Assembly (NCBI GenBank): GCA_022839785.1
Contig: JALHJW010000012.1
Location: 53,328-117,327, forward strand
Length of the DNA: 64,000 nt
Source: Desulfovibrio sp.
Lineage (GTDB): Bacteria; Desulfobacterota; Desulfovibrionia; Desulfovibrionales; Desulfovibrionaceae
Reading direction: 5' to 3'
Below are positions 38,687-47,436 of this stretch, one piece after another. A model generated the notes under the pieces. That model was not told where the DNA came from, ran no database searches, and saw only the letters and a list, made by a program, of their open reading frames with translations. The position numbers and the translations under genes were made by a program. Positions within the stretch are counted from its first letter, which is position 1. Each line of letters opens with the position of its first letter.

Positions 38687-40050
38687 CTCCCCTCCTCCGG
38701 GCCGGCGTCGCCCGCGAAACGGGCCAGGAAGGCCGCGGCGTCCAGGGTCTGGCCGCAGAGCGGGCAGTTCCCTGCCCGGGCGAGGGCCGCGCGGATGCGC
38801 GCCGCGCAGGCCGCCTCGGCCCCGCGCGCGGCCTCTCCCGCGCCCCGCGCCGCGTCCACGGCCGCGCGGGCGCGCTCGATCCCGGCCGCAAGCCCGGCCA
38901 GGGCAGCCGGGGCCTCGGCCGGCGGCGGCGCGGAGAGGGCGGCCAGACCCTGCAGCCGCGCGGCCAGGGGGCCGCGCCGGGCGCGCAGCCGCGCGATCTC
39001 CGCCAGGGCCAGCTCCGGCCCCTGCGTGTCGGCCAGACGCGGCGGCGCAAGCAGGGGCGCGAGGGCGGCCCCCCGGGCCTCGCCCGAGGCGCGGGCCGTC
39101 CTGAGCCGGGAAATGCCCTCCAGGGCGGCGGCGGCCCCGGCTGTGTCGGCCAGACGCGGCGGCACGGCCAGGGGAGAGAGGGCCGCGGCGCGCGCCCGGG
39201 CGCGTTCCCCGGCAGCTGCCAGACGGCCGCGCTCTTCCAGCCAGACGGCCAGTCCGGCCACGGCCTCGGGCCGCGCGGGCGGCTCCAGGCGGGAGAGCGG
39301 GGCCAGCCGCGCGGCCAGGGCGTCGCGCCCGGCGGCCGCGCGGCGCATGTCCGCGCACAGCGCCTCCAGACGGGGCAGGGCCTCGCCCGCGGCGCGCGCC
39401 TCGGCAAAGAGCTCCTCGGCCCGCTCCACGCGCAGGGCCAGACCGGGCAGCGGCGACAGCGCGCCAAGCTGCGCCTCCAGACGGGAGATGCGGGCGGCCA
39501 GCTCCTTCTCCCGCTTCTTCTCGTCGCGCACGCGCCCCGCCAGGGCCTTCTGCATGTCCAAAAGATGCCCGGCCTCGGTGGAGGCGGCCAGGAGCGAGGC
39601 CATGACGGCGGGCGATTCGTTCAGGAGGAAGATCGGCTCGCGCTGGTTGCCGACGTGCACGTCCACCGGCCTGGCGCGGCCCTCCACCTCCACGGGGTCG
39701 AGCCGGAGCAGCGCGGCCACCTCCTCCGGCACCGCGCCCTTCCGGCCGAGCTTGCCGTACTCCTCGGGCTTTTCCGCGCCCGGCCGCCGCACCTCGTACA
39801 GGGCGTGCTTCTCGCGCCTGATCCAGGTCACTTCCACGCCGTCGTCCAGCACCGCGGTGACGCGCGCCTCCCTGGCTCCGTGGCGGATGTGATGCCGGGG
39901 CGCGGGATTGCTGGTCAGACAGCGCAAGGCCTCGACCACCGCGGACTTGCCCACGTTGTTCGGCCCCGTCAGCACGGTCAGCCCCGGCCCGAACGTGATC
40001 TCCGTCCGGCCGTGCGCCATGAAGTTTTCCAGTATCAACGCTCGCAGCAT
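38683..40050 (-). CDS. Rad50/SbcC-like ATPase, separate N-terminal half with zinc hook
   Basis: The 455-residue protein begins MLRALILENFMAHGRTEITF and has Walker A GPNNVGKS at 29-36, then the N-lobe, with a loop VDVHVGNQREPIFLLNES near 125-142. A long Ala/Leu/Arg-rich coil from about 165 contains four tandem 39-residue repeats. A CPLC zinc hook (C429, C432) lies 23 residues before its end. It has no signature motif and no Walker B. In an ordinary SbcC the chain would continue from the hook back to those motifs; here it stops and they are in the gene at 35793-36512. The ATG at 40050 is chosen because upstream codons lie in a palindromic repeat. No strong ribosome-binding site is visible. Confidence 0.82.
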   Translation of the reverse strand: MLRALILENFMAHGRTEITFGPGLTVLTGPNNVGKSAVVEALRCLTSNPAPRHHIRHGAREARVTAVLDDGVEVTWIRREKHALYEVRRPGAEKPEEYGKLGRKGAVPEEVAALLRLDPVEVEGRARPVDVHVGNQREPIFLLNESPAVMASLLAASTEAGHLLDMQKALAGRVRDEKKREKELAARISRLEAQLGALSPLPGLALRVERAEELFAEARAAGEALPRLEALCADMRRAAAGRDALAARLAPLSRLEPPARPEAVAGLAVWLEERGRLAAAGERARARAAALSPLAVPPRLADTAGAAAALEGISRLRTARASGEARGAALAPLLAPPRLADTQGPELALAEIARLRARRGPLAARLQGLAALSAPPPAEAPAALAGLAAGIERARAAVDAARGAGEAARGAEAACAARIRAALARAGNCPLCGQTLDAAAFLARFAGDAGPEEGR

Positions 40051-40063
40051 ACGGCGCGGGTCG

Positions 40064-40162
40064 CCGGGGAGAGGGGGGAAACCCCTTGTGCACAAGGGGT
40101 TTCCCCCCTCTCCCCGGACCCCTCTCCTCCCTTTCTCAAACCTCTTTCTCGCGCTTCGCGGT
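40064..40162 (+). repeat. Hairpin repeat family A, copy 3, with perfect 54-base palindrome
   Basis: Arms of 27 bases (40064-40090 and 40091-40117) form a perfect palindrome with no spacer, centred on TTGTGCACAA. It is followed by a C/T-rich linker, CTCAAACCTCTTTC and tail TCGCGCTTCGCGG ending at 40161. It lies 14 bases upstream of the Rad50 N-half ATG. The 40051-40216 gap has no gene. Confidence 0.85.
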
Positions 40163-40216
40163 CATGCCCGGACATCCTCCGCCCTGTTGCTCCATCCTCT
40201 CCCGCGCATCCGCCTC

Positions 40217-40663
40217 TCAGTACCGGGGTCTGGCATTGCTCTCGTCCAGGAAGGCGTCCGGGCCGATCTCGGCCAGGCGGCGGTTCATGGCGATCCAGCG
40301 CGAAAGCAGCGGCTCCGTCAGACCGGAATCCCGGCACGGAAAATCGTCGCACTGAAAGCAGAAGGCCACGCCTTTTTCCCGCGCGCAGGACCCTATGCGG
40401 CAGGCCCCGTGCAGGCACTGGCCGGTGCGGCAGCCGCCGCACTCCCCGCGCGCGAGCCAGCGGGCCATCTCCTGAAAGGCCTGGTAGCGGCTGAAGACAG
40501 GGTTGAAGGCCGAGAAGCGGTCGGCGTGACGCTCGAAGCCCTCCAGGGCCTGCAGCAGGGCAGCGGCGTGCTCCCGCGCCGGGCCGTGCCGATAGGCCAG
40601 ACAGCGGACGCAGGAAAGGCCGCAGGGCGCGAGTTCGCGCTGCGCGGCTCCAGTGTCGGTCAT
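40217..40663 (-). CDS. DUF3795-type cysteine-rich protein
   Basis: The 148-residue protein has PCGLSCVRCLAYRHG at 13-27 and GECGGCRTGQCLHGACRIGS with CFQCDDFPC near 73-110. This cysteine pattern is that of DUF3795 proteins, thought to bind zinc. Its function is unknown. It overlaps the glycosyltransferase gene by four bases, so the two are one transcript. Confidence 0.85.
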   Translation of the reverse strand: MTDTGAAQRELAPCGLSCVRCLAYRHGPAREHAAALLQALEGFERHADRFSAFNPVFSRYQAFQEMARWLARGECGGCRTGQCLHGACRIGSCAREKGVAFCFQCDDFPCRDSGLTEPLLSRWIAMNRRLAEIGPDAFLDESNARPRY

Positions 40664-42276
40664 GCGGGTCCCCCCTCCTGCAGGATGGCGCGGAGCCGGT
40701 CGGCCTTGACCGCCAGATCCGCCTCCAGGGCCGCGAGGTCCGCGTCGCGGATGCGCGCGATCTCTTCGGCCGGGTGCAGGGCTTCGAGCTTGATGCGGTT
40801 GCCGCGCGCCCCGGCCTCGGCCGCCCGGTTGCTCTTGGCCGCGCCGCCCTCGGACTTGAGGTGGCGCACGGCCAGGTGTCCCTGGTAGCAGGCCGAGCGG
40901 CCCGAGGCGGCGCGGCGCACGTCGCGCTCCAGGTCGTCGTACTGCGAGGGCGAGAGGCGGATGTCGAAGCCGCCGCCTCCGGCGAGTTCGTCCGTGCGGA
41001 AAAGGTGGCAGCAGCCCGAGACCGAGGCGCAGGGGCGCAAATAGGCCAGGCCGCCCCAGTCCGGCTCGTGCGCGTGGGACGTGGAGAAGCGCAGGCTTTC
41101 GCCGTCCTCGCCGGGCGTGAGGTGCAGGTCCGCGTGCTGCGCCACCCAGGGCGAGGCTGCGTCCACCACGCGGCAGCCCCAGGCGAAGGCTCCGGGCGCG
41201 GCGGCCACGGCCGCGCCCAGGCGGCCGAAGGCGTCCTTGGGCAGCAGCGCGTCGTCGTCGAGATAGAGCAGGAAATCGCGCGCCCGCACCTCGGGCAGGG
41301 CGGCCAGCCAGTTGCGCGCGGCCGCCGCGCCCACGTTGACCGGCAGGCGCACGGACAGGAAGCGGTCCCCCAGGGCCTTGGCGGCGCGGGCCGCGACCTT
41401 TTGCGTGGCGTCCGCGCTGCCGTTGTCGAGCAGCGCCAGGAGCGGCGGCAGGCCGCCGGGCGTCCCGGCCGCCTCCAGGGCGGGGAGCAGGGCGTCCAGC
41501 GTAGCCGCGAGGTCGCCCGCCTTGCTCCAGGTGTAGCAGCCCACGGCCAGGGTCCCGGGCAGGGGGCTGGTCTGCGCGTCCAGGCCTGTGGCGACGTCGT
41601 GGGCCTTGGCCCAGAGCCGGGCGTCCCAGGGGCGGCGGGCCAGGACCGCGGCGAAGCCGCGCAGGGCCTCCCCGCGCCGCCCGAGCCTGAGACGGGCCTC
41701 GGCCGCCAGCAGGCCGGGCCGCTGCCAGGGCAGGACCCTGCCCTCCCACTGCGCGGCGGCGTCCCCGAAGCGCGCGGCGGCCTCGAAATCGCCGCGCAAA
41801 AAGGCGGCCTCCGCCGCCAGGAGCGCGGCCACGGGGTTCGGCCCGGGCAGGGCCAGACAGGGCGCGAGCACCGCCTCCAGCCATTCGCCCTGGCCGGAAA
41901 AGCGGCCGAAGTGCCAGGCCTGGGCCTGCCAGAAGGCTGAGTCCGGCTCCTCGGCCAGACGCGCGGCCAGGAAGCCGGGCAGCTTCGCCCCTTCGCGGCG
42001 CTGCAGCAGGCGCTGGAAGTAGCCCACTCCCTTCGGTTCGCGCGCCGTCCCCAGGGCCGGACGCAGGGCCGTGTCCGCGATGAGCGGCGCGGCGCGGGTC
42101 CGGGCCGCGAGGTCGCAGGGCGCGGCCTCGAAGGCGGCCAGACGGAGGTCCATGGCCAGCCCGTCCAGCCGCGCGGCCTCGGCCCGGTCGGCCGCGGCGT
42201 GCAGCCCGGCCTTGCCCGTCACGCCGAAGAGCAGCGGTTCGCGCAGGGCCTGGGGGATGGTGGGGCGTATCGTCAT
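40660..42276 (-). CDS. Family 2 glycosyltransferase with helical N-terminal domain
   Basis: The 538-residue protein has an Ala-rich helical first half with TPR-like pairs (about 90-245), then a GT-A domain starting TLAVGCYTWSKAGDL with LLALLDNGSADAT and the metal-binding DDD in LLYLDDDALLPKDA. This fits GT2 enzymes that add sugars to surface glycans or proteins. No membrane segment, so cytosolic. It sits ahead of the DUF3795 gene, and its acceptor cannot be inferred. Confidence 0.85.
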   Translation of the reverse strand: MTIRPTIPQALREPLLFGVTGKAGLHAAADRAEAARLDGLAMDLRLAAFEAAPCDLAARTRAAPLIADTALRPALGTAREPKGVGYFQRLLQRREGAKLPGFLAARLAEEPDSAFWQAQAWHFGRFSGQGEWLEAVLAPCLALPGPNPVAALLAAEAAFLRGDFEAAARFGDAAAQWEGRVLPWQRPGLLAAEARLRLGRRGEALRGFAAVLARRPWDARLWAKAHDVATGLDAQTSPLPGTLAVGCYTWSKAGDLAATLDALLPALEAAGTPGGLPPLLALLDNGSADATQKVAARAAKALGDRFLSVRLPVNVGAAAARNWLAALPEVRARDFLLYLDDDALLPKDAFGRLGAAVAAAPGAFAWGCRVVDAASPWVAQHADLHLTPGEDGESLRFSTSHAHEPDWGGLAYLRPCASVSGCCHLFRTDELAGGGGFDIRLSPSQYDDLERDVRRAASGRSACYQGHLAVRHLKSEGGAAKSNRAAEAGARGNRIKLEALHPAEEIARIRDADLAALEADLAVKADRLRAILQEGGPA

Positions 42277-42330
42277 GGTCTGCCTGATGGGGATGTCAGG
42301 CCCGGAGTGTGGCCGAGGGGAGCGGAAAAA

Positions 42331-43107
42331 TCAATCGCCGCGTTCCGGAGGCGGGTCGGCTTCCCCTTTGTCGCTGCCCGACTCGCCGCGCAGCCAGGGG
42401 CAGAAGGCGCGCGCCGCCGGGGTCAGGGCCCCGCGCGGGCCGTGCAGGACCAGGGTCGGCTCCACGGTCAGGCCGGGATTCCCCTGCTTGCGGGCCTCCA
42501 GCAGGGCGAAGCGCGCCGCCGCGCCCGCCTTGGGGTGGACCAGCCTGAGGCGTTTGGGTTCGAGCCCCCCGGCGCTGCAGGCGGCCAGGAGGTCGGCCAG
42601 CCGCCCGGCCCCGACAATGAAGGCGGCCGTGGCCCCGGGCCTGAGCGCCCAGGCCGCGGCCCGGGAGAAATCGTCCAGGGTGGCCTCGGTCTCGGCCCTG
42701 GCGCGCTCCCGCGCGGAGTCCGGGCTGGTCCGCCCCCGGCCCGGCCGAAGCCAGGGCGGGTTGCAGACCACCTGGCCGAAACTCTCGGCCGGGACCGCCT
42801 CGCGCATGCGCCGCACGTCGCCCCGCAGGGCCAGGAAGCGGCCCTCCAGGCCCAGGCGGCGGGCGTTCTCCACGGCATGGCCGAGCATGTCCGGGTCCAT
42901 CTCCAGCCCGGCCAGGGCCAGCTCCGGGCCGCGCAGCCCGAGCCCGAGGCCCACCGCTCCGGACCCCGCGCCCAGGTCCAGCACCGGCCCCCGGCCCGGG
43001 TGGGCGAAGCAGGCCAGGAGCAGGGCGTCGGCCCCGAAGCGGTGGCCGCCCTCGGCGGGCTGGGAGAGGCCGCGCGGGAAGCGGGCGCGGGCGGCGGGCG
43101 CGCTCAC
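42331..43107 (-). CDS. TrmN6/YfiC-like adenine-N6 methyltransferase
   Basis: The 258-residue protein has the SAM-binding VLDLGAGSGAVGLGLG (about 42-57) and the N6-adenine catalytic NPPW motif in VVCNPPWLRPGRG. This combination marks the tRNA1(Val) A37 N6-methyltransferase family. It starts with GTG at 43107, overlapping the murJ stop by four bases. Substrate is from family resemblance only. Confidence 0.85.
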   Translation of the reverse strand: MSAPAARARFPRGLSQPAEGGHRFGADALLLACFAHPGRGPVLDLGAGSGAVGLGLGLRGPELALAGLEMDPDMLGHAVENARRLGLEGRFLALRGDVRRMREAVPAESFGQVVCNPPWLRPGRGRTSPDSARERARAETEATLDDFSRAAAWALRPGATAAFIVGAGRLADLLAACSAGGLEPKRLRLVHPKAGAAARFALLEARKQGNPGLTVEPTLVLHGPRGALTPAARAFCPWLRGESGSDKGEADPPPERGD

Positions 43108-44642
43108 GCCCTGCTCCTGGCCCGGCGCGCGGCGAGCATGGAGACGAAGAGCCGCGCCTCGGAAAGGCGCAGCAGCCAGGCAGCGCCGATGTAGAGCGCG
43201 GCCCAGAGCGGAATGAGGGCGATGGCCCAGCCCCTGCCCAGGGGCAGGCTGAGGAGGCACAGCCCGGCCACCCCGGCGGAGAGCAGCGCCGAGAGCAGGG
43301 CGGTGCGCCCGATGCGGGGGAAACGGCCCAGGTCGCGGCGCGTGAGCGCGGCCAGGATGGCGACGTTGAGGTAGCCCGCCACGGAGACGGCGGCCGCCAG
43401 CCCCACGTGGCCGAAACGCTGCATCAGCCCCCAGCCCAGGAGCACGTTGCAGAGCATGCTCACGAAGGCCGTGATCACGGGCACGCGGGTGTTCTCGCGG
43501 GCGTAGAAGGCCGAGACGTACGGCCGGACCAGGGCCACGGCCGGGAGGCCCGCGCCGTAGGCCGTCAGGGCCAGGACCGTGGCCGAGACGTCGTGCTCCG
43601 TGAAGGCCCCGCGCCGGAAGAGCAGCTCGATGACCGGGTGGGCCAGGGCGAGGAGTCCGGCGGCCGAGGGCAGGGAGATGAAGGTGGTGAGTCCGAGGGA
43701 GGAATCCAGGGCCTCGCCGAACTCCTCGCGCTTTCCGGCCGCGGCCAGCCGGGCCAGGCTCGGCAAGGCCGCGGTGGACACGGCCACGCCGAAGACGCCC
43801 AGGGGGAACTGCACCAGACGGTCGGCGTAGTAGAGCCAGGAGACGCTGCCCGTGGGCAGGAACGAGGCCAGGAGCGTGGAGAGCAGGATGTTGATCTGGT
43901 AGACCGCCGCGCCGATGACCGTGGGCAGCATCAGCCGTCCCACGCGGCCCACGCCGGGATGCCGCCAGGACCATGCGCCGCGCCAGCGGAATCCCTGGCG
44001 GCGCATGGCGGGCTGCTGCATGGACCACTGCAGCACGCCCGCGGCGATGACGCCCCAGGCAAGGGCCACGGCCACGTTGGCCCCGGAGTAATAGCCGACG
44101 AGCGCGGAGGCGATGAGGGCCACGTTGAGCGCGCACGGCCCCAGGGCCGGGACCAGGAAGTGGCCCATGGAGTTGAGGATGCCCATGCACAGGGCCATGG
44201 CCGAGACGAAGAGGATGTAGGGGAAGCAGATGCGCACGAGCTGCGCGGTCAGGCCGAACTGCTCCGGGCTGTCCAGGAAGCCCGGGGCGATGAGCGCGGT
44301 GAGCGGCCGGGCGAAGAACAGGGCCAGGAGGCAGATGCCGCCCACGACCACGAGCAGCCACATCTGGATGGAGCGTGCCAGGGCGAAGGCCGCCTCGTCG
44401 CCCTGCTCCTCGCGCAGGCGCGAGAAGACCGGGATGAAGGCCATGGTCAGGGAGCCTTCGGCAAAGAGCGAGCGCAGCAGGTTGGGCAGGCGGAAGGCCA
44501 CGAAGAAGGCGTCGGCCATGAAGCCCGCGCCCAGGGCGAAGGCGGTGACGAGGTCGCGCGCGAAGCCGAGGACGCGCGAGGCCAGAGTGGCCAGGCCGAC
44601 CACGGCGGCGTTGCGGGCGATGGCGCGGGAATGGCTGCTCAC
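43104..44642 (-). CDS. murJ: Lipid II flippase MurJ
   Basis: The 512-residue protein has about 14 membrane segments and MurJ/MviN marks: LATLASRVLGFARDLV near residue 16, DAFFVAFRLPNLLRSLFAEG near 43, and an extended C-terminal helix pair. It flips lipid II across the inner membrane for peptidoglycan synthesis. It starts at GTG 44642; length matches E. coli MurJ. It is co-transcribed with the downstream methyltransferase gene. Confidence 0.95.
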   Translation of the reverse strand: MSSHSRAIARNAAVVGLATLASRVLGFARDLVTAFALGAGFMADAFFVAFRLPNLLRSLFAEGSLTMAFIPVFSRLREEQGDEAAFALARSIQMWLLVVVGGICLLALFFARPLTALIAPGFLDSPEQFGLTAQLVRICFPYILFVSAMALCMGILNSMGHFLVPALGPCALNVALIASALVGYYSGANVAVALAWGVIAAGVLQWSMQQPAMRRQGFRWRGAWSWRHPGVGRVGRLMLPTVIGAAVYQINILLSTLLASFLPTGSVSWLYYADRLVQFPLGVFGVAVSTAALPSLARLAAAGKREEFGEALDSSLGLTTFISLPSAAGLLALAHPVIELLFRRGAFTEHDVSATVLALTAYGAGLPAVALVRPYVSAFYARENTRVPVITAFVSMLCNVLLGWGLMQRFGHVGLAAAVSVAGYLNVAILAALTRRDLGRFPRIGRTALLSALLSAGVAGLCLLSLPLGRGWAIALIPLWAALYIGAAWLLRLSEARLFVSMLAARRARSRA

Positions 44643-44704
44643 GCGGGTCGGCGCTCCTTGGCCCGCGACATTGCCACACGCCCGGCCGGGCGGCAAGACG
44701 CGCG

Positions 44705-45676
44705 CTACCCGGCCTCCACCTTGTTGCGTCCGGCGCGCTTGGCCTCGTAGAGGGCGGTGTCGGCGCGGCTGAGGAGATCGTCCAGTTCGAGGTCCGCGCC
44801 CGCGGCCGTGGCCAGGCCGATGCTCACGGAAAAGCGCAGGTCGCCGCCGGGCAGGGGCATGATCATGGCCTCCACGCGCCGCCGCACGCGCTCGGCCGCG
44901 GTGGCCGCGCCCTCCCGCACGGTCTCGGGCAGGACCACCGCGAACTCCTCGCCGCCCAGCCGCGCCACCAGGTCCACGTCGCGCAGGGCGTCCCTGATGG
45001 TCCGGGCCACGCGGCGCAGGGCCTCGTCGCCCATGGCGTGGCCGTGGCTGTCGTTGACCGCCTTGAAGTGGTCCACGTCGATCATCAGCAGCCCCACCTC
45101 GTGGCCGAAGCGGACGGCGCGCTCGACCTCGCGCTCGGCCTCGCGCATGAAATGGCGGCGGTTGTAAAGTCCGGTCAGCTCGTCGGTCATGGCCAGCTCG
45201 CGCAGCCTGTCCTCGGCCCGGCGGCGCTCCTCCACCTCGCGCAGGGCCTGGTCCCGCAGGTTGGAGTACTCGCGCATGCGGGTGAAGACCTCGGTCACGT
45301 CCTGCAGGGTGATGGCGGCGTAGCGCGGCCCGCCGCCGCCCTGGGGCGCGTAGGGGCTGACGATGGCGTGCTGCAGCCTGGGCTTGCCCGTGGGCAGGTG
45401 CGAGGGGATGATCCAGTTGTGCAGGTAGGCCGAGAAGATCGCGGGCGGGCCGCCCTGCAGCACCACCTCCATGCGCGAGCGGTAGATGGGCTTTTGCAGG
45501 TGCGTGAAACGCTCCAGCAGGCTCTGCCCGAGAATCTGCGCGCGGTCGACGCCGGTCCACGACTCCAGGCAGGAGTTCCAGGCGACCACCCGGAAGTCCT
45601 GGTCCACGAGACACACGCCCACGGGCATGAAGTCGAGGATGGCCGGATCGCCGATGCCCTGTTCATCTTCCCGCAT
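44705..45676 (-). CDS. PAS-GGDEF diguanylate cyclase
   Basis: The 323-residue protein has a PAS domain (about 14-130), a short coiled linker, and a GGDEF domain with DELTGLYNRRHF and the active-site GGEEF in RLGGEEFAVVLP. RDVD five residues before GGEEF is an intact RxxD inhibitory site. It makes cyclic di-GMP under product feedback. It overlaps the CheA-like gene by 14 bases, tying c-di-GMP output to that chemosensory set. Confidence 0.95.
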   Translation of the reverse strand: MREDEQGIGDPAILDFMPVGVCLVDQDFRVVAWNSCLESWTGVDRAQILGQSLLERFTHLQKPIYRSRMEVVLQGGPPAIFSAYLHNWIIPSHLPTGKPRLQHAIVSPYAPQGGGGPRYAAITLQDVTEVFTRMREYSNLRDQALREVEERRRAEDRLRELAMTDELTGLYNRRHFMREAEREVERAVRFGHEVGLLMIDVDHFKAVNDSHGHAMGDEALRRVARTIRDALRDVDLVARLGGEEFAVVLPETVREGAATAAERVRRRVEAMIMPLPGGDLRFSVSIGLATAAGADLELDDLLSRADTALYEAKRAGRNKVEAG

Positions 45677-47426
45677 CGCTCCCTCCCTGCTGCCGGGCCG
45701 TCGCCCGGGCCGCGGCGAACGCCGCCAGCCCGGGGATGTCCAGGATCAGCCCCATGCGGCCGTCGTCGCTCACCGCGCAGCCCTGCACGAAGGGCGCGCG
45801 GCCGAACGCGGCCGGAAGTTTCTTGTACAGGGCCTGGCGGCGGCCGACGATCTCCTGCACGGCCAGCACGCAGCGCCCCTCGCCGTCGCGCGCCACCACG
45901 CCGGAGGCGGGCGGCCCCCCCGCCCCGCCGCCGAACAGCCGCGCCAGGTCCAGCAGGGGCGTCGCGCAGCCGCGCAACGGCAACAGGCCGGGCAGCCCGT
46001 CCTCTTGGCGCAGGCCGTCCAGGTCCACGCACTCCTCCACCGCGTCCAGGCGGATGAAGCAGTCCGTGCCGCAGCAACGCACCAGCAGGCATTCCAGCAG
46101 CGAGAGGCTGAGCGGCAGCCGCAGGCGCATCGTGGCGCCCCGGCCGGGCTCGCTGGACACGGAGAGGCTGCCGCGCATGGCGCGCACCGTGGCGCGCACC
46201 GCGTCCAGGCCCACGCCCCGGCCCGAGACCTCGGATACGCCGGGCGCGGTGGAAAAGCCCGGCGCGAAGATCAGCTCCAGGGTCTCGGCCTGCGAAAGAC
46301 GCGCGCCGGACGCGACCAGCCCCCTGGCCTCGGCGGCCGCGCGCACGGCGGCAAGATCGATGCCCGCGCCGTCGTCCGCCACCTCGATGACCACCTCGCC
46401 GCCCTCCTGCTCCGCGCTCAGGCGGATGGCCCCGCTGCGCGCCTTGCCCGCCGCCAGGCGGCGTTCAGGCGGCTCCACGCCGTGGTCCACGGCATTGCGC
46501 AGAAGATGCGCCAGCACCCCGCCGAGCTGCTCCAGGGCGGCCTTGTCCACACGCACGTCCTCGCCGCTGACCGTGAGGTCCGCCTCGCGGCCGAGTTCGC
46601 GGGCCAGGTCGTGCACCATGCGGCGGAACCGGCCGAAGACGAGCCTGAGCGGCAAGAGCCGCATGTCCACGGCCCGGGCGCGCACCACCTCGGCGGCGCG
46701 CTCCAGCTCTTCCACGGCCAGCAGCAGCTCGGGCTGCCCCGAGCGCTCGGCCAGCCGGGCGACCCGGGCCTGGCAGGCGGCCAGATCCGAAAGCTGATCC
46801 ACGAGATCGTCCAGACTTTGGGCGCTGACCGTGACCCTGTCGAAACGCCGCTGCGCCCAGGGCTCCGCGTCCGGCCCGAGCTCCTCGTCCGGCGTGGACG
46901 CGGCCCAGGGCGTGTCGGGCGGGCCGGGGGACGCGGGCCCGGGCGCGGGGTCGGACGCCGCCGGGGACAGGCGGCAGGCGGGCTCGCCAGGAGCGGGCAG
47001 GGAACCGGGGGAGTTGCCCGGCGCGGCCCAGGTCCAGGGCGCGCGGCCCAGGGATTCCAGGCGCGCGGCCAGACGCACCGCGGCCTCCTCCTCCCCGGCC
47101 GCCGGACCGCCCGCCAGCCGGCCCAGCAGGTCGAAGCCCGCCAGCAGCGGCTGGACAGCGGCGTCACCGGCCAGACGGCCGTCGGTCAGCCGCTGCAGCA
47201 CGTTCTCCAGGGAATGAGCCAGGGCCACGATGACCCCCAGCCCCATGGCCGCGGCATCGGCCTTGACCGAATGGGCCGCGCGGAAGACGTTCTCCAGCAG
47301 CCTGCGCGGCAGCGGATCGCCGCCGGAACAGGCCGCGGCGAGGTCGAGCAGGTCCGACTCCACCGCGGCGAGCTGCTCGCGGCAGCTCTGCACGAAGATT
47401 TCCCCAAGTTCCCCGCCGGGCAGCAT
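45663..47426 (-). CDS. cheA: CheA-type histidine kinase
   Basis: The 587-residue protein has an N-terminal HPt with H52 in FRAAHSVKADAAAMG, a Pro/Ala-rich linker (about 105-190) with no clear P2 domain, a P3 dimerisation helix set, and an HATPase with HLLRNAVDHG and GRGVGLDAV. A C-terminal CheW-like domain completes it. It would phosphorylate the CheY two genes upstream in the operon. No receptor, CheR or CheB is present, so the input is elsewhere or differs from taxis. Linked genes: CheY, CheC, CheA, diguanylate cyclase. Confidence 0.92.
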   Translation of the reverse strand: MLPGGELGEIFVQSCREQLAAVESDLLDLAAACSGGDPLPRRLLENVFRAAHSVKADAAAMGLGVIVALAHSLENVLQRLTDGRLAGDAAVQPLLAGFDLLGRLAGGPAAGEEEAAVRLAARLESLGRAPWTWAAPGNSPGSLPAPGEPACRLSPAASDPAPGPASPGPPDTPWAASTPDEELGPDAEPWAQRRFDRVTVSAQSLDDLVDQLSDLAACQARVARLAERSGQPELLLAVEELERAAEVVRARAVDMRLLPLRLVFGRFRRMVHDLARELGREADLTVSGEDVRVDKAALEQLGGVLAHLLRNAVDHGVEPPERRLAAGKARSGAIRLSAEQEGGEVVIEVADDGAGIDLAAVRAAAEARGLVASGARLSQAETLELIFAPGFSTAPGVSEVSGRGVGLDAVRATVRAMRGSLSVSSEPGRGATMRLRLPLSLSLLECLLVRCCGTDCFIRLDAVEECVDLDGLRQEDGLPGLLPLRGCATPLLDLARLFGGGAGGPPASGVVARDGEGRCVLAVQEIVGRRQALYKKLPAAFGRAPFVQGCAVSDDGRMGLILDIPGLAAFAAARATARQQGGSDAGR

Positions 47427-47436
47427 ACACCCGCCG

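Noticed and set aside
38683..38800. CPLC near the end of the Rad50 N-half as a separate zinc ribbon
   Set aside because: Only one CxxC is present, and its position after a long coil matches a Rad50 zinc hook better than a two-knuckle ribbon.
35793..40050. The Rad50-like halves as a single gene broken by insertion or frameshift
   Set aside because: Halves are separated by three intact genes with overlapping starts and stops, each half keeps complete motifs, and gene order places the nuclease between them.
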